Shown in pieces: positions 7,681 through 14,740 of a stretch of 64,000 nt of DNA. Both the position numbers and the translations under genes were made by a program. Location of the stretch: NCBI RefSeq assembly GCF_965208895.1, contig NZ_OZ242363.1, positions 496,001-560,000 on the forward strand, given 5' to 3'. Source of the stretch: Poriferisodalis sp965208895 (lineage in GTDB: Bacteria; Actinomycetota; Acidimicrobiia; Acidimicrobiales; Poriferisodalaceae). The stretch's first letter is position 1, and each line of letters begins with the position of its first letter. The notes beneath the pieces are model-generated. The model was not told where the DNA came from, ran no database searches, and saw only the letters and a program-made list of their open reading frames with translations.

Positions 7681-7955
7681 TCTGCGCTGTATGACCTACA
7701 GGGACACGCTGAGAACGGGCTTCGACGCCTAGAAACGGTCCTAACGCAATGTCCTAACTGGCAGAGAAAACCCAGTAACTATACGGGTTAGCTCTGCGGG
7801 TTGGACGCACTGTTGCGGGTCGTCGTTGGTTGCGTGAGCAACCGTGACCGCTCGGCATCGTTGGAACCGTCAGCGGAAGCAGCGAGACGCTGAGACGCGC
7901 AACCAAGCTCGGCGTGAACGGCAGGCTGCGAAGTCGCCCGCGCACCCGCTGAACG

Positions 7956-8150
7956 GTGAGCGCAGCCGACGACGTGTCGCTGCTCACCCGGCAGCAAGTC
8001 GAAGAACGCTGCGCGATCAGCCGAAGCCAGATCTACAAGCGCATGGAACTGGGGGAGTTCCCGCGCCCGGTCTACGTCGGCGCGGCGGCCCGCTGGCGCA
8101 GCGACGAAGTGGCCGAATGGATCGGCTCGCTCCCGCGCCGAGGGAACTGA
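7956..8150 (+). CDS. AlpA-like excisionase/HTH regulator, copy 1
   Basis: A 64-residue MerR-like winged HTH protein of the AlpA/phage excisionase type: LLTRQQVEERCAISRSQIYK, then FPRPVYVGAAARWRSDEVAE and WIGSL. Such proteins bind att arms and promote excision or regulate the integrase. GTG 7956 is the start. It lies 90 bp before the att-like end at 8243. The copy at 11711-11905 differs by only one residue (Gly to Asp in WIGSL/WIDSL), so the duplication is recent. Confidence 0.82.
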   Translation: MSAADDVSLLTRQQVEERCAISRSQIYKRMELGEFPRPVYVGAAARWRSDEVAEWIGSLPRRGN

Positions 8151-8159
8151 ACCCTTCGC

Positions 8160-8243
8160 TGCTTCGGGTGCTGTTTGGGGTAACGAATAGGTAACTGACG
8201 GGTTGCACTAGTGCTGACCTGCGGGTATCGGTTTCCCTTAGCG
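8160..8243. repeat. Island terminal sequence, internal copy (att-like half)
   Basis: These bases, including the palindrome GCACTAGTGC and ending GGTATCGGTTTCCCTTAGCG, are repeated at 11915-11998 immediately before the attR core. Here the sequence does not continue into the attachment core but jumps at 8243-8246 into the interior of an exported-protein gene copy. It is a fossil junction between two tandem elements after a deletion. Confidence 0.8.
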
Positions 8244-8356
8244 GAGTCACTCTGTTCGTGAATGGTGCCGGATACAGCCAGTACCAAAGCAGCTACGACA
8301 ATCGAGCATGGGCGGCGGCACAATGCCAAGCAGCCCTCGCCAGCCTCGGCGAATGA
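8243..8356 (+). pseudogene. Exported-protein gene remnant, C-terminal 37 codons
   Basis: GVTLFVNGAGYSQYQSSYDN and AAAQCQAALASLGE reproduce the C-terminus of the protein at 5916-7337, with almost identical DNA (8246-8356 versus 7226-7337). No start or upstream part is present. The Cys residue and Ala-rich final helix are retained. Confidence 0.85.
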
Positions 8357-8383
8357 CCCGCGCAAGATCGACTGGTTCCACAA

Positions 8384-8635
8384 ATGAGCGCCATGAACTA
8401 CCTTGAGACCATGACACCCGCCAAGCTTTGGACGATCTGGATCATCCTCCTAGCGGCACTTGGCGCGCTCGGTGTGCTCGCATCTCGGGTCGAATCGGAC
8501 ACGTACCATCTCCTGTTCTTGCCAGCGTTTGCCGCAATCGGGATACCCAGTTTCCGAGTCTTCGAAAAGGCGCTAGAGGCCAGCAAGAGCGCCCGCCGAC
8601 GCGAAGCCGAGCAAGCGGCGTCAGCCGTCGAGTAG
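8384..8635 (+). CDS. Small membrane protein, second copy
   Basis: An 83-residue paralogue of 7365-7616: identical first residues (MSAMNY) and identical tail (FEKALEASKSARRREAEQAA), but the two transmembrane segments differ (IILLAALGALGVLASRVES and FLPAFAAIGIPSF). Conserved ends with a diverged middle suggest recombination between element variants or diversifying change of the membrane part. Its partner exported protein is reduced to a remnant. Confidence 0.6.
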   Translation: MSAMNYLETMTPAKLWTIWIILLAALGALGVLASRVESDTYHLLFLPAFAAIGIPSFRVFEKALEASKSARRREAEQAASAVE

Positions 8636-8671
8636 CCGCCCTCTGCGCCTAGTCGGCGCTGGAACTTTGGG

Positions 8672-8699
8672 GAACCCGTCGGCTCCGGTCGGCGGGTTC
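8672..8699 (+). terminator. Hairpin after membrane protein gene, copy 2
   Basis: Same GAACCC...GGGTTC hairpin as at 7653-7680, 36 bp after the stop. The homology ends about 20 bp further on, where the IS256-type element begins (8720). Confidence 0.6.
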
Positions 8700-8719
8700 T
8701 CTGCTGTATGACCTACAGG

Positions 8720-10125
8720 GGCACTCGGAATTTCTGTGTATCCGGTCGTGGTGGTGTTCATCGGATGTGGTCGGCGATCCGGTCGCCGTAGTGGACGGTC
8801 AAGGTGTTGAGGATGGCTTTCCAGCCGTTGGTCTTGCCGGTGAGGTTGGTGCGGTTCTTGTGTCGAGCGTTGGCGACAAGGCAGGTGGACTTTCATCGCG
8901 GCTTGTTCGTTGGGGAAATGCCCTCGATGGCGCACTGCTCTGCGGAATCTGGCGTTGAGGCTTTCTATGGCGTTGGTGGTGTACACGACTCGGCGCAGCT
9001 CGGGCGGGAACTCCCCGAACGGCACGAACTCGTCCCAGGAGTTGCGCCATGAGCGGATCATGGCGGGGCAGGGTGTCTTCCCAGTCGTCGGCGAAGCTCT
9101 CGAAGCGTGTCTGGGCGGCCTCGACGGTGGGCGACGTGCAGAGATGTCGCGCATGGCCTTGGTGATGGGGCCCCAGTGCTTGCGGGACGCGTACCGCCCG
9201 CTGTTGGGGACCATGTGCACGACGCATGTCTGAACTGTCGCTTCGGGCCAGGTCGCCCGGATCGCCGAGGGCAGGCCCTTGAGGCCGTCGCAGCACACGA
9301 ACCGACGCGTCGGCGAGGCCGCGGTTTCGCAGCTCGGTCAGCATCGTCGCCCATTGGGTGGCGCCCTCGCCGCCTGACGGGCCCAGCCACATGCCCAAGA
9401 CGTCGCGTTCGCCCCCGAGATCCACGCCTATGGCCACATAGACGGGCCTGTTCGCGACCTGGGAGTCAAGGGCCTTGACGACGATCGCGTCGAACCCAGC
9501 ACCGCATAGACCGGATCGAGCGGTGCGGTTCTGCCACGCCGCCATGTCAGAGACGATCCCCTCGGTGATCTTCGAGATCGTCTCCCGGCTCACCGAGGTG
9601 TCATAGATCTCTTCGAGATGAGCCTGGATCTCCCCGGTGGTGAGCCCCTTCGCGTACAGCGAGATCACATTGCCCGACAAGCCGTCCAGCCGGCGCCGGT
9701 GCTTGGGCACCGTCACGGGCTCGAACGTGCCCGCACGGTCACGAGGCACCCGAAGGTCGACCTCGCCGATCTCGGTGGTGACCGTCTTGGGGGTCGACCC
9801 GTTGCACAAGTTGCCCGACCCGCGGCCCTCGACCGCGTGACGCTCGCAGCCCAGATGCTCGCTCGTCTCGACCTCCAGGCCGATCCGGGGGCACCTGGCG
9901 CACCAGCCCCGTCAAAAGACCGCCGTCGCCGGCCGGCTCCACGCCCTCAGCGCGTGCCTGGGCCACCAAAAGCTCGGCCCAGTCGGTCATCGCCGTCTCG
10001 CCGACGGCCTCTCCCGCCGACACAGCCGACATATTCTGATCAGCCGCAGACATGATCCTTCCCGGCCCCCAGCACCCAGCCAGGGACCCTCAGACCACGC
10101 CGCTTACACAAACTTTCCGAGTGTC
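8720..10125 (-). mobile_element. IS256-family insertion sequence, decayed
   Basis: The ends are inverted repeats: GGCACTCGGAATTTCTGTGT at the left and the complement of GACACTCGGAAAGTTTGTGT at the right (about 20 of 26 match over the longer arms). Length 1406 bp is normal. No 8-9 bp target duplication is seen, and the right flank does not continue the interrupted module (which elsewhere reads ACACGCTGAG), so a deletion or rearrangement occurred on that side. Confidence 0.8.
8758..10053 (-). pseudogene. IS256-family (mutator-type) transposase, frameshifted
   Basis: Fragments in all three minus-strand frames together spell a full transposase: MTDWAELLVAQARAEGVE, TEIGEVDLRVPRDRAGTFEP, YAKGLTTGEIQAHLEEIYDT, RPVYVAIGVDLGGERDVLGM, CCDGLKGLPSAIRATWPEA, RRVVYTTNAIESLNARFRR and GWKAILNTLTVHYGDRIADH before TGA at 8758-8760. 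At least four frameshifts separate them, so the gene is dead unless the indels are sequencing errors. The longest open piece is 8799-9809. Confidence 0.88.
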
Positions 10126-10376
10126 ACTGTTGATGTCGCCGGGGCTCCCAGCCAGGGGGCTGCGGTCCGGTCCTGCGCTCGGCGATGACTCCACAATCTT
10201 TTGGCCTTGTGCCTGTTGTCTGACCTGTCGCGTCGAGCGTGGGACCCGCAGGAGCGCTCCTGTCCAGTAGGGAGCCTGACTGTGGCGACTCGGTTGTGAC
10301 GAAGCGCCCCTGCCGTTCGGGGACCCACCGGAACATCACTTCCAGCAGGAGCACCCTATGACAGAGCCAGTCGGCG
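10126..10376. other. 251 bp without gene: probable 5' end of an IS110-type element
   Basis: No coding frame is convincing. The segment leads directly into the IS110-type transposase fragment and has the position of that element's left end and leader (AGGAGCACCCT just before ATG 10358). Assignment is by position only. Confidence 0.35.
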
Positions 10377-10541
10377 GATATCGACCCCCACCAGGACACC
10401 TTCACCGTGGAGATCGTCGACCCTCACGGCGTGGAGATCACCCACGACACATTCCCGAACACCGCCGCCGACTACGGCGCCGCGATCGACCTGCTCGATG
10501 AGCACGGCGTCGAGCGAGTCGGCGTGGATTGCAGCGATTGA
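10377..10541 (+). pseudogene. IS110-family transposase, N-terminal fragment
   Basis: DIDPHQDTFTVEIVDPHGVE, HDTFPNTAADYGAAIDLLDE and HGVERVGV are the N-terminal RuvC-like part of IS110 (DEDD) transposases, with the first catalytic Asp. After about 50 codons homology stops and TGA follows at 10539. ATG 10358 is out of frame with it, so there is a frameshift near the start too. The fragment has replaced the 5' part of the next gene. Confidence 0.75.
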
Positions 10542-11088
10542 TCATTTCCTCGTGCTTACCGGGGTTACCACTCGCGAGTTGACCGAGAGCGAGCGGCAGG
10601 CGCTCGAAGGTATTCACGATGCGCTACAGAATCTCTGGGAAGAAGCGCCTAACCCTGCAAAGGCAGCCGCCTTGGGCGTGGCATGCTTCTTCTTGATACC
10701 TGTTGAGGAGGGGGCGAGCGTTACGCCTGCCAACGCCGCCGTGACGGTAGCAGCAGTTGCAACGTGTAGCGCCGCCCTTCAGTCGTTTTCTGACTCCTTC
10801 TCAGACTCGGGCAACGATGAAGACAGCGACGACAGCCCAAGCGACGACAGCCCCGACGGCGACAGCAGCGGCGACGACAGCGGCGAGCAGGACCCGAGCG
10901 ACCAGAAGAACGTCAACAACGCCAAGGACCAGAACGACGGCGATTCGGACAAGTTCACAGACGCCGCCTGCACCGAGGCAATGGAGGACTTCAACAAGAC
11001 CGGCGACCTTGACGCGTTGACGGACTTTCTCAACGAATGGGTCTGCCACCACGGCGATGGCACCCCGACGACGGGAACCTGCGAGTGA
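10498..11088 (+). CDS. Exported-protein paralogue lacking its 5' end
   Basis: An open frame of 196 codons. The first ~12 codons lie inside the IS110 fragment and are not genuine; the native part starts near WIAAIDHFLVLTGVTTRELT. A helical/hydrophobic segment (AALGVACFFLIP, VTVAAVATCSAAL) is followed by an acidic linker (DSDDSPSDDSPDGDSSGDDS) and a C-terminal Cys domain (ACTEAMEDFNKTG, WVCHHGDGTPTTGTCE). This is the layout of 5916-7337 without the signal peptide and STEPD repeat, so it is probably not exported as it stands. Its TGA overlaps GTG 11085 of the small membrane protein. Confidence 0.5.
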   Translation: MSTASSESAWIAAIDHFLVLTGVTTRELTESERQALEGIHDALQNLWEEAPNPAKAAALGVACFFLIPVEEGASVTPANAAVTVAAVATCSAALQSFSDSFSDSGNDEDSDDSPSDDSPDGDSSGDDSGEQDPSDQKNVNNAKDQNDGDSDKFTDAACTEAMEDFNKTGDLDALTDFLNEWVCHHGDGTPTTGTCE

Positions 11089-11354
11089 GCGCCGCGAACT
11101 ACACTGACACCATGAAGACATCTCGACAGCGCGACTGGCACAAGGTGCGTCGCAACATCTTCGTGCTCACTGGGGCTTTCGCTTTCGTTTTGATGTTTGA
11201 ACAGGTAGGCAATCCGCTGTCGCTTGCAGGGCCGGTTCTCAAGCCCGTGCTCGCGCTGCTGCTGTTGACGGTTCTGTTCATCTACCGCCAGAAGACTCTC
11301 AAACGTCGTGCGGAGCGAAGCGCTGTCTCGGAAGGCTTGGCGGATTCGGGCTAG
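11085..11354 (+). CDS. Small membrane protein, third copy
   Basis: Starts at GTG 11085 (VSAANYTDTMKTSRQRD), overlapping the preceding stop by 4 nt; ATG 11112 is an alternative. About 89 residues with two hydrophobic helices (NIFVLTGAFAFVLMF and KPVLALLLLTVLFIY) and a basic tail QKTLKRRAERSA. The SA-NYxDTM start, the size, topology and following hairpin match the genes at 7365 and 8384, although the middle is different. Translational coupling to the upstream gene supports a functional pair. Confidence 0.6.
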   Translation: MSAANYTDTMKTSRQRDWHKVRRNIFVLTGAFAFVLMFEQVGNPLSLAGPVLKPVLALLLLTVLFIYRQKTLKRRAERSAVSEGLADSG

Positions 11355-11391
11355 GCGAGTCCCTGCGCCTAGTCGGCGCTGGAACTTTGGG

Positions 11392-11419
11392 GAACCCGTC
11401 GGCTCCGGTCGGCGGGTTC
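11392..11419 (+). terminator. Hairpin after membrane protein gene, copy 3
   Basis: Third copy of the GAACCC...GGGTTC hairpin, 37 bp after the stop, embedded in a longer conserved block (from CTGCGCCTAGTCGGCGCTGG). Confidence 0.6.
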
Positions 11420-11710
11420 TCTGCTGTATGACCTACAGGGACACGCTGAGAGCGGGCTTCGACGCCTAGAAACGGTCCTAACGCAATGTCCTGACTGGCA
11501 GAGAAAGCCCAGTAACTATGCGGGTTAGCTCTGCGGGTTGGAGGTGCTGTTGCGGGTCGTCGTTGGTCGCGTGAGGAGCCGTGAGCGCTCGGCATCGTTG
11601 GAACCGTCAGCTGAAGCAGCAGACGCCGAGACGCTGCTCGGCGCGATCGGCAGGCTGCGAAGTCGAGCGCGCCGGTCGGGCTGGACCGTCGCCCGCGCAC
11701 CCGCTGAACG
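11420..11710. repeat. Intermodule region repeated from 7681-7955
   Basis: No gene. The sequence is a close copy of 7681-7955, for example AACTATGCGGGTTAGCTCTG versus AACTATACGGGTTAGCTCTG, with divergence and small insertions near 11620-11690. It leads into the second AlpA gene and probably holds its promoter. Confidence 0.75.
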
Positions 11711-11905
11711 GTGAGCGCAGCCGACGACGTGTCGCTGCTCACCCGGCAGCAAGTCGAAGAGCGCTGCGCGATCAGCCGAAGCCAGATCTACAAGCGCATG
11801 GAACTGGGGGAGTTCCCGCGCCCGGTCTACGTCGGCGCGGCGGCCCGCTGGCGCAGCGACGAAGTGGCCGAATGGATCGACTCGCTCCCGCGCCGAGGGA
11901 ACTGA
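11711..11905 (+). CDS. AlpA-like excisionase/HTH regulator, copy 2
   Basis: A 64-residue HTH protein, 63/64 identical to 7956-8150 (WIDSLPRRGN here). It sits 85 bp inside the right attachment site, the usual place for an excisionase. This copy most likely belongs to the outermost of the two accreted elements. Without a working integrase here it could serve only in trans or as a regulator. Confidence 0.82.
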   Translation: MSAADDVSLLTRQQVEERCAISRSQIYKRMELGEFPRPVYVGAAARWRSDEVAEWIDSLPRRGN

Positions 11906-11989
11906 ACCCTTCGCTGCTTCGGGTGCTGTTTGGGGTAACGAATAGGTAACTGACGGGTTGCACTAGTGCTGACCTGCGGGTATCGGTTT

Positions 11990-12020
11990 CCCTTAGCGTC
12001 CACCCGAGAGACTCGTCAGG
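11990..12020 (+). other. attR-like site
   Basis: CCCTTAGCG then TCCACCCGAGAGACTCGTCA GG repeats the tRNA-Ala 3' end and downstream bases at 1808-1837 with one inserted G. After 12020 the two flanks diverge, which sets the island boundary. Confidence 0.85.
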
Positions 12021-12134
12021 AAGTCCCGGCCCCCGCCCGCAGGTTCGTCGGCTTCGTCGTTGAGCCGGTGCCCTACTAAGTTTCGGGCTGCGCGGTGAAT
12101 TCCGCGATGCGGAACCGCGGAAACGGGGGACGTG

Positions 12135-13268
12135 ATGTCAGATTCGGCTGGGGTCGATCCGAGCGGCACCAGGGCTGCGCTGGACCAGGCAACCCATGCG
12201 CCGGGCGCCATCTATGCCAGCCCGGAGATCTTCCGCCGCGAGGTGGCCGAGTACTTCAAGCGCGAGTGGCTCTACGTAGGACGGGTCGAGGAGCTGGCCG
12301 AGCCCGGTGACTTCATGGCGCTGCGTCTGGTCGACGAGCCCGTGCTGCTGTCACGCGATCGAGACGGTCAGCTCCACGCCAACTACAACATGTGCGTCCA
12401 CCGAGGCGTCGAGATCGCATACGGATCGGGCAATCTCAAGGCGTTCAGCTGCCCGTACCACGGCTGGGTCTACGGCCTCGACGGCCAGCTCAAGGGCGCC
12501 GCCTACATGGCCGAGACCAAGGACTTCGACGTCGCCGACTGCGCACTGACCCCCCTGCAGCTCGACGTCTGGCGGGGCAACATCTTCATCAACTTCGACC
12601 CTGATGCCAAGCCGCTGGCTGACGCGATGGCCGTGATCGACGACGAGTTCGCTTTCCTCGGGTGGGAGAAATGCCGCCTCGGCAACAAGCTCGAAATCGA
12701 CCTTGCGTGCAACTGGAAGTTCGTGCACGAGAACCTGATGGACTTCTACCACGTCGGTGTTCTGCACGCGGGAAGCTTCGGCGCCAACTTCAAGTTCCAG
12801 CCCGACGACGTGAACGTCAAGCCCGACGGCGGTCTGTCGATCTTCTACAACGCCGGCCCGCCCACGCCGGGGGCCGAGCCGCTGCTCGGCAAGATGCCGT
12901 GGCTCGAAGACAGGCCGCACAGCTTCGCCTGCACTGCGTACAGATCACCCAACCTGACGTTCTTCGGCCGCATCGACTGCATCCGGCCGATGGTCGCGTG
13001 GCCGATCGACGAGGGCCGCACCCGGGTGGTCATCTACCACCTGTTCCCCGAGGAATTCTTCGACCGGCCAGACTTCGCCGAGACGCTGAAGATCTACCAC
13101 GACTACCAAATCCTGGTACTCGAAGAGGACCGGGTGATGATCGAGTCGATGCAAAAGGCGATGAGCTCGCCCGTCTACCGGCCCGGGCGCATGAGCACCC
13201 TGGAGAAGGGCGTTCACAACTTCCTCAACGGCTATCTCGACCGCGTCATCGGCGGAACCACCCCATGA
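12135..13268 (+). CDS. Rieske non-heme iron oxygenase, alpha subunit
   Basis: A 377-residue ring-hydroxylating oxygenase large subunit. The Rieske [2Fe-2S] ligands are in CVHRG (Cys87, His89) and CPYHGW (Cys106, His109). The catalytic mononuclear iron site is ENLMDFYHVGVLH with Asp203 bridging and His206/His211. These enzymes dihydroxylate or demethylate aromatic or N-containing substrates with an electron-transfer partner, which is not encoded nearby. ATG 12135 follows GGGGGACGTG; GTG 12132 is directly adjacent. A short palindrome, CGCGGTGAATTCCGCG, at 12091-12106 may be an operator. The stop overlaps the next start, so it heads a catabolic operon just outside the island. Confidence 0.92.
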   Translation: MSDSAGVDPSGTRAALDQATHAPGAIYASPEIFRREVAEYFKREWLYVGRVEELAEPGDFMALRLVDEPVLLSRDRDGQLHANYNMCVHRGVEIAYGSGNLKAFSCPYHGWVYGLDGQLKGAAYMAETKDFDVADCALTPLQLDVWRGNIFINFDPDAKPLADAMAVIDDEFAFLGWEKCRLGNKLEIDLACNWKFVHENLMDFYHVGVLHAGSFGANFKFQPDDVNVKPDGGLSIFYNAGPPTPGAEPLLGKMPWLEDRPHSFACTAYRSPNLTFFGRIDCIRPMVAWPIDEGRTRVVIYHLFPEEFFDRPDFAETLKIYHDYQILVLEEDRVMIESMQKAMSSPVYRPGRMSTLEKGVHNFLNGYLDRVIGGTTP

Positions 13269-14293
13269 CCGCCGCACTCGCCCGCGCAGCCGACGTGCTG
13301 ATGCGCGACTACATGGCCTTGGAACCCGACGAGACCGTCCTCATCACCGCCGACACTGACAGCGACGAGGCGGTTTGGCAGGCGGTGCTTCAAGCATCAT
13401 TGCTGGCGGGTGCCAACGCATCGGTCCTGCTGATGCCGCCGCTTCCGTATCAGGGCCGCCTTGCCGACCCGTACCTCACTCCGGCGGTTTCGGCCGCGGC
13501 GCTGGCCGCAGACGTGTGGATCGACTTCACGTTCCCCTACCTCGCTGGCTCGGGGCTTCACGATCAGGCGATGGAGGGCAACCACATCCGCTACCTGCTG
13601 GGTGCCGACCTGAACGCCGGTGGCCTGTTGAGGCTGTTCGGGCGGGTCGATCTCGACCAATACTTCGCCGTGCACCATGCCTTCGACGCGCTGGTGAATG
13701 AAGCAGTCGGCAAGACCGTGCGCATCACCGACAACGCCGGCACCGACGTGAGCTTCGCCCTCGGTCAGCGTGGATTCTCCAAGCCACGACGAGCCGACAA
13801 GCCAGGGACAGTCTTGATACCGGGCCAATGCACGCTGTTCCCCGATGTCGAGACGGTGAAAGGCCGCATCGAGGTCGGCGCCATTTTTCACGAGTACTAC
13901 ACGCCGCTCGCTGCACCCATGAGCCTCGAGATCGACGGCCGCATCCGTGCGATCGGGGGCGGAGGCAATGAGCGATTTGTGGCCGACCGAGCGCTGCGGC
14001 GGGCGGGCTCCGACGGCGAGTACGGGTATGTCATCCACTTCACCCACGGCATCCATCCCACGGCCCGTGTCACCGGCAACTCGTTCATCGAGGACACCCG
14101 GGCCCAAGGCAACAACGCCATCGGCATGGGCATGCCGTGGTGGGATCCCGGCGGCGGCGAGAACCACCCCGACGCCGTGTTGTTTCTGCACACGATCGAC
14201 ATCGACGGCCGACGTGTCGTCGAAGACGGTGCCATCGTGGGACCCGAGTCGCTGGTGGCTCTCACGGCCGAGCTGCACCCCGTCGTCGGCTGA
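13265..14293 (+). CDS. M29-family / NicX-like metalloenzyme
   Basis: A 342-residue protein of the M29 aminopeptidase fold, a family that includes 2,5-dihydroxypyridine dioxygenase NicX. ATG 13265 overlaps the Rieske stop by 4 nt. Visible family features are the N-terminal YMALEPDETVLITADTDSDE, IDFTFPYLAGSGL, and the C-terminal metal-site region HFTHGIHPTARVTG with GMGMPWWDPGGGENHPDAVL. A Rieske oxygenase upstream and molybdenum-hydroxylase relics downstream make a ring-cleaving role on an N-heterocycle more attractive than peptide hydrolysis, but that is inference from context. A leucyl-aminopeptidase role remains possible. Confidence 0.7.
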   Translation: MTAALARAADVLMRDYMALEPDETVLITADTDSDEAVWQAVLQASLLAGANASVLLMPPLPYQGRLADPYLTPAVSAAALAADVWIDFTFPYLAGSGLHDQAMEGNHIRYLLGADLNAGGLLRLFGRVDLDQYFAVHHAFDALVNEAVGKTVRITDNAGTDVSFALGQRGFSKPRRADKPGTVLIPGQCTLFPDVETVKGRIEVGAIFHEYYTPLAAPMSLEIDGRIRAIGGGGNERFVADRALRRAGSDGEYGYVIHFTHGIHPTARVTGNSFIEDTRAQGNNAIGMGMPWWDPGGGENHPDAVLFLHTIDIDGRRVVEDGAIVGPESLVALTAELHPVVG

Positions 14294-14299
14294 GTCGCC

Positions 14300-14740
14300 G
14301 TGAAGCCCGCACCGTTCTCATTTGTCGCACCGGAGTCGCTCGACGAGGTCGTCGAAGCCCTGGCCCGCCACGGCGATGACGCTCGGATTCTCGCCGGCGG
14401 CCAGAGCCTGGTTCCGCTCATGAATCTCCGGCTGGCCCGACCCGAGGTGCTCGTGTCGATCAACCGCTGCCGGGAGCTCGACTACATCGCTGTCTCCGGC
14501 GATCGCCTCGTCGTCGGTGCGCTCGTGCGCCAGATCGATGCCGAGACCGACCCGCTGGTCGCCGCCGAGTGCCCGCTGCTGGCTCAGGCGCTCCCCTACA
14601 TCGGGCTGCCCGCCACACGCAACCGGGGCACGGTCTGCGGCAGCCTGGCCCACTGCGACCCGCTCGCGGAGCTGCCGGCCGTTGCACTCGCGTTGGAGGC
14701 CGAGCTCGTGCTCACCAGTGCCGCCGGCGAACGTCGGGTC
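14300..14740 (+). pseudogene. FAD subunit of a xanthine-dehydrogenase-type enzyme (CoxM-like), truncated
   Basis: From GTG 14300, KPAPFSFVAPESLDEVVEAL, AGGQSLVPLMNLRLARPEVL and GLPATRNRGTVCGSLAHCDP are the N-terminal FAD-binding domain of molybdenum hydroxylase medium subunits (AGGQSL and T-GS motifs). Homology stops near residue 147 (SAAGERRV), whereas the family has about 280-300 residues. The C-terminal domain and the expected [2Fe-2S] small-subunit gene are absent; the sequence runs straight into a 15-bp repeat and the large subunit in another frame. This indicates a deletion. Confidence 0.85.

Larger units (their letters stand above)
1838..12020. mobile_element. tRNA-Ala genomic island, about 10.2 kb, with tandem cargo modules
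   Basis: The segment lies between the direct repeats at 1808-1837 and 11990-12020. It contains a P4-type integrase (broken), an IS1182 IS, an IS1182-derived MITE, exported protein and membrane protein genes, two AlpA-type excisionase genes, and IS256/IS110 remnants. The block 7226-8243 (end of exported protein, membrane protein, hairpin, AlpA, terminal att-like sequence) is represented again in pieces at 8246-8720 and 10500-11998. This looks like two related integrative elements accreted in tandem, then rearranged. With the integrase dead, it is probably immobile. Confidence 0.8.

Noticed and set aside
12662..13264. Upstream extension of the M29/NicX-like gene frame
   Set aside because: This part is out of frame within the Rieske gene; ATG 13265 with stop overlap is the real start.
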